From the NCBI GenBank assembly GCA_030066715.1, contig JASJBC010000014.1:1-36750 (forward strand): DNA of 36,750 nucleotides. The letters run 5' to 3'. Each line of letters starts with the position of its first letter. Position 1 is the stretch's first letter. The stretch is from Acidimicrobiia bacterium (GTDB lineage: Bacteria > Actinomycetota > Acidimicrobiia > Spongiisociales > UBA5794). Position numbers and translations under genes: made by a program. This document shows positions 7,444 through 13,829 of this stretch, piece by piece. The notes beneath the pieces are model-generated. The model ran no database searches, was not told the DNA's origin, and worked only from the letters and a program-made list of their open reading frames with translations.

Positions 7444-8064
7444 CTACTCGCCATCGCCCTCTCGCGGCTCTTCTTCCTTCTCGACCTTGAGCTCACCTTG
7501 CTCGAGGTGGGCCGAGAGCTCCGATTTGTGGTCGTTGCTCTCGAACTCGACCTCAACCTCGACAGGGCCGGCCTTCTCGATCTCGGTACGGAACCCGGGA
7601 GCTGCCACCGCAGATACCACCCAAACCTCTCCGTTACCGATCGACAACGTCACGGAACCTCCAATGAGGGTGTAGGTCTGCGTCGTCGTTGCCATCACCG
7701 TGGTCGTGGTGGTTGTTGTGGAAGGAGGCGCAGTCGTCGTGGTCGTTGTCGTTGTCGCTACCGGAGGATCGGTTGTGGTCGTGGGAGATTCGGCAGTGGT
7801 TGTTGCGGGTGCCGGGGCAACGGTCGAGGCCGTAGGTGCCTCCGTCGGCTCACTGGGTTCGGTCGTGGTCGTGGTACTCGACGCCGCAGATGTGGACACG
7901 CCCGGTTCGGATGTGGATACCGGAGTCAACGTCGTTGGAGCGCCGAGGGCGACGGGAGCCTCAACGACGCGGTCGCGGATACCGGCGACCGCCGCCGATG
8001 CAATCAGCACGGAAAGCGCCGTGGCGCCGAGCCACGCTGCCGCAATGCCCAAGTAGCGTCTCAT
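7444..8064 (-). CDS. Membrane-anchored exported Thr-rich protein with conserved-looking C-terminal domain
   Basis: About 206 residues. MRRYLG plus a hydrophobic stretch (IAAAWLGATALSVLIASAA) forms a signal anchor. A long Thr/Pro/Ala/Ser-rich linker follows (runs such as TTTTTTTTAPPS), then a ~75-residue beta-rich acidic domain: TQTYTLIGGSVTLSIGNGE, VWVVSAVAAPGFRTEIEK, VEVEVEFESNDHKSELSAHL, ending in charged KVEKEEEPREGDGE. I do not recognise the domain with certainty. It is divergently transcribed from the response regulator, and a TTAGCG-N5-TTAACC direct repeat lies just upstream, so it is probably controlled by that regulator. It may be a partner or sensor accessory of the kinase. The start could instead be GTG at 8079; ATG 8064 puts positive residues directly before the membrane segment. 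Confidence 0.75.
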   Translation of the reverse strand: MRRYLGIAAAWLGATALSVLIASAAVAGIRDRVVEAPVALGAPTTLTPVSTSEPGVSTSAASSTTTTTEPSEPTEAPTASTVAPAPATTTAESPTTTTDPPVATTTTTTTTAPPSTTTTTTTVMATTTQTYTLIGGSVTLSIGNGEVWVVSAVAAPGFRTEIEKAGPVEVEVEFESNDHKSELSAHLEQGELKVEKEEEPREGDGE

Positions 8065-8096
8065 CTGGTCAGAATGCACGACACGACGGCCGGCTG

Positions 8097-8113
8097 GGTT
8101 AACCGAACGCTAA
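8097..8113 (-). promoter_or_regulatory. Candidate response-regulator operator A (11-bp-period direct repeat)
   Basis: On the reverse strand TTAGCG-TTCGG-TTAACC forms a tandem direct repeat with an 11-bp period, the layout bound by OmpR/PhoB-type regulators. It lies between the divergent Thr-rich gene and the response regulator gene, and matches site B (13165-13181) at 13 of 17 positions, with further flanking matches. It could activate the Thr-rich gene and autoregulate the two-component operon. Role inferred. Confidence 0.5.
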
Positions 8114-8162
8114 ATGACGATCAAACCACCGCCAGGAACCAGCCTTCGCGGTGCGGCCGGTG

Positions 8163-8168
8163 TAACTT
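8163..8168 (+). promoter_or_regulatory. -10 box of a leaderless promoter for the response regulator gene
   Basis: TAACTT lies 6 nt before the ATG at 8175. No Shine-Dalgarno is present. Confidence 0.4.
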
Positions 8169-8174
8169 CGTGCC

Positions 8175-8858
8175 ATGGCATCGGTACTCCTGATCGAAGA
8201 CGACCAGCGGATTCGACAAGCGCTCGCAACTCGGCTCGCCGAGCGTGGTCACGACGTCGAGTCGACGGGGACGGCGATGGATGGAGTCCAAAGGGCCGTC
8301 AGTGGTGATGTGGACATTGTCGTGCTCGATTTGGGTCTTCCGGACGTTGACGGAGCCGACGCCCTGCAAATGATCCGAGCGGTGAGCAAGGTGCCCGTCA
8401 TCGTGGCGACGGCAAGGGATGACCAGGAGGAGATCGTGACGATCTTCGACGCCGGTGCCGACGACTACGTGATCAAGCCGTACTCCACCGATCACCTGGA
8501 AGCCCGCATTCGGGCCTTGCTCCGGCGAGCCGCAAGGGTCGACAGCCCGGCCGTCATCACGATCGGTGATCTGCGCATCGATTCCGAAGCGCACGAAGCC
8601 ACCCTTGGCAACGAGCCACTGGACCTGTCTGCGAAAGAGTTCGAGCTGCTTGCATATCTCGCCGAGCGACCGGGAAAGATGATCGGGAAGCGGGAGCTGC
8701 TGGCCGCCGTATGGCGTCAGCCGTACGGTGGGGCCGACAAGACGGTCGACGTCCACCTCTCCTGGTTGCGGAAGAAGCTCGGTGAGAGCGCAGCCGATCC
8801 GCGCTACATCCACACCAGGCGGGGCGTCGGCGTCAAGCTCGTCGACCCGGGCTCGTGA
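8175..8858 (+). CDS. OmpR-family two-component response regulator
   Basis: A 227-residue cytoplasmic regulator. The receiver domain has the acidic pair EDD (8-10), phospho-acceptor D52 in VVLDLGLPDVDG, T79-type switch residue in VATARD, and K in YVIKPY. After a short linker comes an OmpR/PhoB winged-helix DNA-binding domain (LDLSAKEFELLAYLAERPGK, then KTVDVHLSWLRKKLGE and YIHTRRGVGVKL). It overlaps the histidine kinase gene by 4 nt (GTGA), so the two are translationally coupled. Likely targets are the TTAGCG direct-repeat boxes upstream of the divergent Thr-rich gene and of the operon starting at 13120. Confidence 0.96.
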   Translation: MASVLLIEDDQRIRQALATRLAERGHDVESTGTAMDGVQRAVSGDVDIVVLDLGLPDVDGADALQMIRAVSKVPVIVATARDDQEEIVTIFDAGADDYVIKPYSTDHLEARIRALLRRAARVDSPAVITIGDLRIDSEAHEATLGNEPLDLSAKEFELLAYLAERPGKMIGKRELLAAVWRQPYGGADKTVDVHLSWLRKKLGESAADPRYIHTRRGVGVKLVDPGS

Positions 8859-10147
8859 GAGCCAGGCTGAATCTCGTCGTCGGTGCGGTTACGGCGATGG
8901 TCGTCATTGCGTTCCTCGTTCCGTTGACTTTGGTGATCAGGGACCTGGCCGCCGACCGGGCTGGGACCGCTGCGCAAAACCAAGCCGAGGCCATAGCGCA
9001 GTTCATTGCTTTGCAGGCGCCGGTAGCCAGCACCGATGAAGTGATTGCCAACGTCCCGGCAACCGAGGAAGACTTCCCCACCTCATATGTTGTCGCCACC
9101 GCTGAGGGCCAGCGGGTAATCGGCGAGCCGCTGCCGACCGGCGAGACCATCGATGCTGCCCTGGGAGGAGCGGCATTTCGAGCCCGCGTCAACGGAGGCG
9201 AGGCGGTCTATACCCCAGTCCTCCTCCCAGCCACCGGCGAAACCGTCGTTGTCCGTGTCTTCGTGAGCGATGAGGAGCTCTCCGAGGGAGTAGCTCGATC
9301 GACGGCGATCCTCATGCTGCTCGGCCTCGCCCTGGTCGCCATAGCCGTCGGCGTCGCTGACTGGCTTGGGCGTTCGATGGTGCAGCCGGTGAAGGATCTT
9401 TCCGCCACCGCAGCAACCCTCGGTAGAGGGAACCTGGAAGCACGAGTCGATCCGTCCGGTCCTCCCGAGATCCAAGAGGTTGGAATCGAGCTCAACGAAC
9501 TCGCCGACCGCATCGTCCGCCTTCTCCGTATGGAGCGGGAAGCTGCGGCCGATCTCTCCCACCGGCTGCGGACCCCGCTGACCGCAGTCAAGCTCGATGC
9601 GGAAGCATTGCAGCCCGGACCAGGAGCCGACCGTCTGCGTGAGGACCTCGACGAGCTCGAGCGCACGGTCGATTTTGTGATCAACGAAGCCCGTCGCCCG
9701 ATCCGCGCCGACTCCGATCGCAGCTGCGACCTCGGTGCCGTAGCGGCCACACGGGTCGAATTCTGGACCGCACTAGCCGAAGAGCAGGGCCGCCAGCTCG
9801 AATACATGGCCGATGGCCAGACGGCAATGGTCACAGTTGGCGCAGACGATGCAACCGCGATGATCGACGCCTTGATCGGAAACGTGTTTGCGCACACGGA
9901 GGACGGGGTCGACTTCACGGTTGCCGTTGCGGTAATCGACGACGCCAACGTGATGCTGATCGTCGACGACGACGGTCCGGGCTTCAGCGAAGATTTGGCG
10001 GAGCGGGGCCTGAGCGCAGGAGGCTCGACGGGCCTCGGCCTCGATATTGCCGCTCGCACTGCAAGCTCTGGCGGCGGCGCGCTCATCATCGGCACCAGCG
10101 GGAGCGGTGGAGGAAGAGTGACGGTGACGATGCCGGTCCTCAGCTAG
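8855..10147 (+). CDS. HAMP-domain sensor histidine kinase
   Basis: 430 residues. TM1 spans about 7-28, an extracytoplasmic sensor of about 120 residues follows, TM2 spans about 150-170, then a HAMP linker (GRSMVQPVKDLSATAATLG). The HisKA H-box is DLSHRLRTPLTAVKLDAEAL with H236. The ATPase domain has an N-box (MIDALIGNVFAHTEDG), G1 (VDDDGPGF) and G2 (GGSTGLGLDIA). The DLSHRLRTP H-box is the form seen in many actinobacterial kinases. GTG start overlaps the regulator stop. The 3' end overlaps the convergent ferric-reductase-like gene by 8 bp (TCAGCTAG). The signal is unknown; its genomic position suggests it reports on the envelope redox/metal operon next door. Confidence 0.96.
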   Translation: MRARLNLVVGAVTAMVVIAFLVPLTLVIRDLAADRAGTAAQNQAEAIAQFIALQAPVASTDEVIANVPATEEDFPTSYVVATAEGQRVIGEPLPTGETIDAALGGAAFRARVNGGEAVYTPVLLPATGETVVVRVFVSDEELSEGVARSTAILMLLGLALVAIAVGVADWLGRSMVQPVKDLSATAATLGRGNLEARVDPSGPPEIQEVGIELNELADRIVRLLRMEREAAADLSHRLRTPLTAVKLDAEALQPGPGADRLREDLDELERTVDFVINEARRPIRADSDRSCDLGAVAATRVEFWTALAEEQGRQLEYMADGQTAMVTVGADDATAMIDALIGNVFAHTEDGVDFTVAVAVIDDANVMLIVDDDGPGFSEDLAERGLSAGGSTGLGLDIAARTASSGGGALIIGTSGSGGGRVTVTMPVLS

Positions 10148-10724
10148 CGCTTGCTCTTGCCGGCTTATCGCCGCGGCGGTGCGCCGGTATGGCACGACGA
10201 TCAGGAGTCGCCGCCTGAGCGATGCGGACAACAAGGAGCATCGCAACGATTGCCAGCGAAACCGCGTACATGCTCATGACGATCGGGTGAGAGCTGTCCG
10301 TACCGCTGAAGAAGCCGTGAAGCCCCGCACCGACGAAGGTCCCGAAGGACATCATGTGAATCGCCCGCCATGTGTTCTGCCCGATCCACTTCTTCACATA
10401 GAAGCTAACCGTGATGAGGAACATCATGTAGAAGGCGACCACGCCCAAGGCGACTGCGAGCGGGCGCCAAGACGACGCCCCGGGCACAAACAGGGCGCGG
10501 TAGCCAAAGTCGATGTAGTCGTGGTTGAACAGGAAGTACATGTGGATCCCGGTCGCAAGAAGGGAGCCGATGCCCAACGATTCGTGGAACCACGACACAC
10601 CCTTGGGCTTGACGGCCCGGCCCAGGACCTTGGTCGAGATGAGCAGTCCCCAGATGGTCGATCCTGCGAGAAGCAGAAACGCAACAATCCCCGATCCCCT
10701 GATCGCCATCCATTCCAGGCTCAT
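10140..10724 (-). CDS. Minimal bis-heme ferric-reductase-like transmembrane protein
   Basis: 194 residues with about five membrane segments. One helix carries His pairs spaced H-x13-H (FHESLG ... GIHMYF) and another H-x12-H (RAIHMM ... GLHGFF). This is the spacing of the two stacked b-hemes of the ferric reductase/NOX/MsrQ superfamily. No FAD or NAD(P)H-binding domain follows, so electrons must come from another donor, for example the quinone pool. The last ~25 residues are a basic cytoplasmic tail. The track start (10982) overlaps apbE; the true start is ATG 10724, with GAGGAG 8 nt upstream. It is the last gene of the five-gene operon and directly follows the ApbE-type FMN transferase, a pairing typical of flavin-based transmembrane electron transfer. 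Confidence 0.82.
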   Translation of the reverse strand: MSLEWMAIRGSGIVAFLLLAGSTIWGLLISTKVLGRAVKPKGVSWFHESLGIGSLLATGIHMYFLFNHDYIDFGYRALFVPGASSWRPLAVALGVVAFYMMFLITVSFYVKKWIGQNTWRAIHMMSFGTFVGAGLHGFFSGTDSSHPIVMSMYAVSLAIVAMLLVVRIAQAATPDRRAIPAHRRGDKPARASAS

Positions 10725-10737
10725 TGCACCACTCCTC

Positions 10738-11574
10738 TCATGCCGCCATCGTCCAGCCGGTAGTCGCGTAGACGTTGCCGTCGTGCCAGACCACCAGGGC
10801 GGCTTCGATCCAATCCTGTTCCTCCGCCCACACCAGCCCATGCTCGCCGTGCAGCAAGACCGCCTTCGCCCCCGCCTCCGCCTCGGTGGCAGTGGCCGCG
10901 GTGACGGTGGCGCTGAAGATCGGCGAGGCCGCCGGCCGCAGCCGACGGGGGTCGATGATGTGATGGGCGTCCCCGTCAGCAACCTTCCAGCGGCGGCGCG
11001 ATGAAGACGATGTCGCCAAGCCTCCGTGACTCAGTTGCACAGTTGCCGCAATCTCGCCCCAGGGGTCGGCGATCGCGATCGGCAGCGGAGGTCCGGCGCT
11101 GCGCAGATCCCCGCCTGCGGATACCAGGGAGGCGAGACCCAGCTCGACTGTGCGGTCCGCGGTCCAACCCTTGGCGATCCCACCGAGATCGAGAACGGTG
11201 CCGGGCGATCGAAAGACTGTGCTCTCCTCGATAGACCACTCACCTATCTCCGCAACGACCGGCTCGGCTGTCAGTTGTGGCAGAGCAGCAAAAGCCCGGT
11301 CATAGCCCCACGCAGCAACGGCAGCTCCCACCGCCGGATCGACCAAGCCGCCGGTCCGCCGTCGTAGTTCCTGCGCATCGGCGAGACACGACGCAAGCGC
11401 GCTCGACACCTCGACCGCACGGCCGGGAGTGGTGTTCAGGGCGTTCAGCTCGCTCGTCGAGTCGAATCTGCTGAAGACTGCCTCGGCATCCGCAAAGAAG
11501 CCCACCACATCACCGATCTCGTTACCAGTGGCGACAATCCTCGTGCCCATCGCAGGGAAGTCGATCCGCTTCAT
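10738..11574 (-). CDS. apbE: ApbE-family FMN:protein transferase
   Basis: 278 residues. ApbE proteins attach FMN covalently to Thr/Ser of exported or membrane redox proteins, using FAD and Mg2+. Visible family blocks: FPAMGTRIV at the start, VFSRFDSTSELNALN (about 34-48), LDLGGIAKGWTADRTVE (about 128), LVSAGGDLRS, ATSSSSRRRW, HHIIDPRRLRPAAS, and TAATATEAEAGAKAVLL. No clear signal peptide is present, although many ApbE proteins are exported. The start ATG overlaps the upstream stop by 4 nt (ATGA). None of the neighbouring proteins shows the usual flavinylation motif ([S/T]GA[T/S] preceded by Asp), so its target is not visible in this window. Confidence 0.92.
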   Translation of the reverse strand: MKRIDFPAMGTRIVATGNEIGDVVGFFADAEAVFSRFDSTSELNALNTTPGRAVEVSSALASCLADAQELRRRTGGLVDPAVGAAVAAWGYDRAFAALPQLTAEPVVAEIGEWSIEESTVFRSPGTVLDLGGIAKGWTADRTVELGLASLVSAGGDLRSAGPPLPIAIADPWGEIAATVQLSHGGLATSSSSRRRWKVADGDAHHIIDPRRLRPAASPIFSATVTAATATEAEAGAKAVLLHGEHGLVWAEEQDWIEAALVVWHDGNVYATTGWTMAA

Positions 11575-11942
11575 GACCCGGAACTGACGACGACATCGTT
11601 GATGGTCGGACGGTCGCCGCCGCCGCCGGCAGCGCTGGTGGTGCCGCCCCCTCCGCTACCCCCGCCGACCGTGATCGTGCGTGTGATCACCTCTGGCGGC
11701 GGCGGGGGCACCGGGGTATAGCGAACGATGATGAGGCCTGCAGCCGGAGCTTCGGGAACACCGGCCACAGGTGGGGGTACTTCCTGGACCTCGGCCAGTG
11801 GTTGGTCTACCGGTTCCGGCGCCGGCGTGGCGGCCTCCTCCGTCGCCGCCTGAACAGCGACGACCGAGGTACCCCAGGCAACTGCGGCACCAGTCCAGGC
11901 CACGATGCGAGCCCAGCGGCTCGGGAGAAGTCTCTTCAGCAT
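11571..11942 (-). CDS. Small exported Pro/Gly-rich membrane-anchored protein
   Basis: 123 residues, not recognised. A basic N-terminus (MLKRLLPSRWAR) precedes one membrane segment (IVAWTGAAVAWGTSVVAVQA). Then come an Ala/Pro/Glu-rich stretch, PVPPPPPEVITRTITVGGG, a Gly-rich segment (GGGSGGGGTTSAAGGGG) and the C-terminal DRPTINDVVVSSGS. It therefore looks like an extracytoplasmic, largely disordered partner. AGGAGG precedes the ATG, which begins 3 nt after the upstream stop, and its own stop overlaps apbE. It is the third of five co-transcribed genes. Confidence 0.72.
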   Translation of the reverse strand: MLKRLLPSRWARIVAWTGAAVAWGTSVVAVQAATEEAATPAPEPVDQPLAEVQEVPPPVAGVPEAPAAGLIIVRYTPVPPPPPEVITRTITVGGGSGGGGTTSAAGGGGDRPTINDVVVSSGS

Positions 11943-11945
11943 CGG

Positions 11946-12311
11946 TCAACCCTCCTCCTGCGGCGGAGCCTCTTCGACAACGGTGAGCACGGCGTTGTGC
12001 TCGATCAGCACGCCGATGACGGCAGGCGGCAACTCAGCGACCAGCTCTTGCCGTCCGGCGAGCTGTGCATAGCCGTTGGCCTGCAAGACCCTCACCACAG
12101 CGGGGTCGAGTCCCTCGACCTCTAGTTGCGGAGCGGGCTCCACCACGACTGTGAAGGGCGGAGCCGTGGTCGCGGTCACGACCACGGCGTCCTCCTCCAC
12201 CACCGATCGCTCGGCAGGCGATGTGAGCAGCCACACCACCGGGATCAACCCGGTGAGCGCCACAAGGGCGGCAGCGAGGAGCGAGGTGAAGCTGCTCGAC
12301 CGGTCGGCCAC
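11946..12311 (-). CDS. Small exported membrane-anchored protein with an internal helical duplication
   Basis: 121 residues, not recognised. One membrane segment near the N-terminus (LLAAALVALTGLIPVVWLL), a short Val/Thr/Pro linker, then two similar units: LDPAVVRVLQANGYAQL and LPPAVIGVLIEHNAVLTV (pattern L-x-PAV-h-x-VL). It ends with an acidic tail (EEAPPQEEG). Orientation puts the repeats outside the cytoplasm. The GTG start shares one nucleotide with the upstream stop (TAGTG), so it is translationally coupled to the acidic-tail protein. GC-rich codon use matches its neighbours. Confidence 0.72.
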   Translation of the reverse strand: MADRSSSFTSLLAAALVALTGLIPVVWLLTSPAERSVVEEDAVVVTATTAPPFTVVVEPAPQLEVEGLDPAVVRVLQANGYAQLAGRQELVAELPPAVIGVLIEHNAVLTVVEEAPPQEEG

Positions 12312-13120
12312 TAGTCGTCATCCTCTTTGTCGTCGTCGTCCTCGTCGTCGTCCTCGTCCTCTTCGTCTTCCTCGTCCTCTTCGTCTTCCTCTTCGTCTTC
12401 GTATTCCTCGTCGTCGTATTCCTCGTCGTCGTATTCCTCGTCGTCGTATTCGTCGTCGTCGTATTCGTCGTCGTTGCGGTTACCGCTGCGATCCGCAAGA
12501 TCAACCGCATCCTCGGCGACGTCGAGTTTGGCAAGCCCGGCTGCGTAGTCGCCGGCATCGGCGAGAGCCCCGGCCTCGGCGACGAGTTGCCTGGCGAGGT
12601 CGATCATCTCGCCATGGGCGCCCGCAGCGATCGCGGCATTGATGTACGCAACGGTCTCGGCGTACGCCTCCTCGAACTCAGCGGCGAGGTCGTAGTCGTC
12701 GCTGGAGTCGTCCATTCCGGCAGGTGCTGCCGCAACTGTCACGGTCTCGACAACGGCCTCCGGTGCCGGCGGCCCGGGCAAGGCCATGCCTTCCGAAGCG
12801 CAGATCGAACGCAGCGAATCGAGCGCCGCCTGCTCGAGAGCGCTGATGGTCCCGCCTGCCTCCTTGGCGACGAGCAGCCCACCCTGTTCTCCACAGGCCA
12901 TCTCTAGGTCATCGGTAGAGGCAATCTCCAGAGCATCGGCGGCCGGCGCGACGGTTGTGGCGACGTCATCCACAACGACGTCGACGACGCCCGCCTCCTG
13001 CGGCTCGACGCTCTGGTCGGGATTCACCAGCGCCACCGCTGCAACTGCGCTCATTGGGACCAGCAGGAGCCCGATGATCAGAGAAGTGGAGAACTTGCGC
13101 CCTCCGGCGTTGTCACTCAC
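12311..13120 (-). CDS. Exported membrane-anchored protein with long Asp/Glu/Tyr C-terminal tail
   Basis: 269 residues, first gene of the operon, not recognised. A short basic N-terminus and one membrane segment (LIIGLLLVPMSAVAAVALV) leave the rest outside. Two conserved-looking helical regions follow: about residues 65-110, with single cysteines in EMACGEQGG and RSICASEG, and about 140-210, where EEAYAETVAYINAAIAAGAH and LARQLVAEAGALADAGDY suggest a helical-hairpin bundle. The last ~55 residues are almost only D/E with Tyr every fifth residue, encoded partly by a 15-bp tandem repeat. Such a tail could bind metal cations or a basic partner. GTG start with AAGGAG 8 nt upstream; operator-like site B lies 45 bp upstream. 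Confidence 0.78.
   Translation of the reverse strand: MSDNAGGRKFSTSLIIGLLLVPMSAVAAVALVNPDQSVEPQEAGVVDVVVDDVATTVAPAADALEIASTDDLEMACGEQGGLLVAKEAGGTISALEQAALDSLRSICASEGMALPGPPAPEAVVETVTVAAAPAGMDDSSDDYDLAAEFEEAYAETVAYINAAIAAGAHGEMIDLARQLVAEAGALADAGDYAAGLAKLDVAEDAVDLADRSGNRNDDEYDDDEYDDEEYDDEEYDDEEYEDEEEDEEDEEDEEDEDDDEDDDDKEDDD
12401..12475. repeat. 15-bp tandem repeat, five copies, inside the acidic tail
   Basis: Five consecutive copies of gtattcctcgtcgtc (the last two with cgtcg instead of cctcg, the fifth ending in t) occupy 12401-12475. On the coding strand each copy encodes D-D-E/D-E-Y. Flanking DNA (12316-12400) is a less regular tract of TCG/TCC/TCT triplets. The tract is prone to length change by slippage, which would alter the tail by five-residue steps. 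Confidence 0.85.
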
Positions 13121-13164
13121 GAGTACATCTCCTTGCTTGTTCCCGGCAACAATGCAGGAGCCTG

Positions 13165-13181
13165 CGCTAAGCGATCGCTAA
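13165..13181 (-). promoter_or_regulatory. Candidate response-regulator operator B (TTAGCG direct repeat)
   Basis: On the reverse strand TTAGCG-ATCGC-TTAGCG is a perfect direct repeat with 11-bp period. It ends about 10 bp upstream of a CATTGT -10-like box, in the place of a -35 element, as expected for a PhoB-type activator site. It lies 45 bp upstream of the GTG at 13120. It matches site A (8097-8113) in layout and sequence. The AGCGATCGCT core is also a palindrome, so a dimeric regulator of another type cannot be excluded. Confidence 0.55.
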
Positions 13182-13199
13182 CTGTCGGACAAACGCCCT

Positions 13200-13829
13200 C
13201 TAAAGATCGAGGACGTACACAAAGGTCTCGCCGGTGTCCCCGGCGAACAGCCGCGTCATCGGCGAGTCGAACGTCCCCACTCGCTCGAACCCGTAGTGCT
13301 CGTAGAACCCGAAGTTCGAGTGGGTGTCGGTCTCTACCGTTATCCGATCCTTGCCGAGCCCACGACACAGGTCGATGTACTCATCCATCAACTGCCGGCC
13401 GAGGCCGCGGCCGCGGGCGGCTGCATCGACTGCAAGCAGGGTGACCTCGGTGTCGGAAGGGGCCAACACCGAACGACGGGCGACACTGTGTGCCCGGATA
13501 GCACGCAGCCAGCGGAGCTTCTCGCCGCTACCCCAGCCTCTCGCACCGATCAACCGGCCCAGCATGCGGAGCGCTCCCAACAAACCCTGGTAACCGTTGT
13601 CGAACCTGGCGCCGTCGCCGGCCGCACCAAACAGCAAACCCAGCACCACCCCATCATCCTCGACGACCCGGTAGTGGCGGCTCTCCGCCAGTGACCCGTT
13701 CACGTAGAAGTCCTTGGCGACAGTGGCCACGGCCGGGTGCTCGAGATGTCCGTCGAAGTCCCATGCCTGGTTGACCAACTCCGTACACCGGTCGAGGTCA
13801 TCGGGCCGGTAGTCGCGCAAGGTTGCCAT
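13200..13829 (-). CDS. GNAT-family N-acetyltransferase
   Basis: 209 residues. The GNAT acetyl-CoA-binding motif is clear (VDAAARGRGLGRQLMDEYI, about 135-153), preceded by the strand SDTEVTLLAV and followed by ITVETDTHSNFGFYEHYGFE, the usual C-terminal motif. The substrate is unknown. A region of about 30 residues between motifs (GYQGLLGALRMLGRLIGARG) is longer than in minimal GNATs. The ATG shares one nucleotide with the stop of the PNPOx-like gene (TGATG), so the two are co-translated. Its stop lies just beyond operator B. Confidence 0.9.
   Translation of the reverse strand: MATLRDYRPDDLDRCTELVNQAWDFDGHLEHPAVATVAKDFYVNGSLAESRHYRVVEDDGVVLGLLFGAAGDGARFDNGYQGLLGALRMLGRLIGARGWGSGEKLRWLRAIRAHSVARRSVLAPSDTEVTLLAVDAAARGRGLGRQLMDEYIDLCRGLGKDRITVETDTHSNFGFYEHYGFERVGTFDSPMTRLFAGDTGETFVYVLDL

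Noticed and set aside
7426-8193. Forward Arg/Gly- and Val-rich ORFs opposite the Thr-rich gene (7426-8193, 7700-8056)
   Set aside because: Shadows of the Thr-codon tract on the other strand; the reverse frame has a signal anchor, domain and operator.
11571-11942. Gly-rich protein as the FMN-binding partner of ApbE
   Set aside because: No [S/T]GA[T/S] flavinylation motif; only a weak resemblance at DVVVSSGS.
12401-12475. Possible CRISPR-like array (regular repeats)
   Set aside because: Repeats are 15 bp, directly abutting without spacers, and in frame within a coding tail.
12327-12548. Forward ORF encoding an almost pure Ser chain
   Set aside because: It is the exact antisense of the Asp/Glu triplet tract in the acidic-tail gene; no ribosome-binding site and no other feature.
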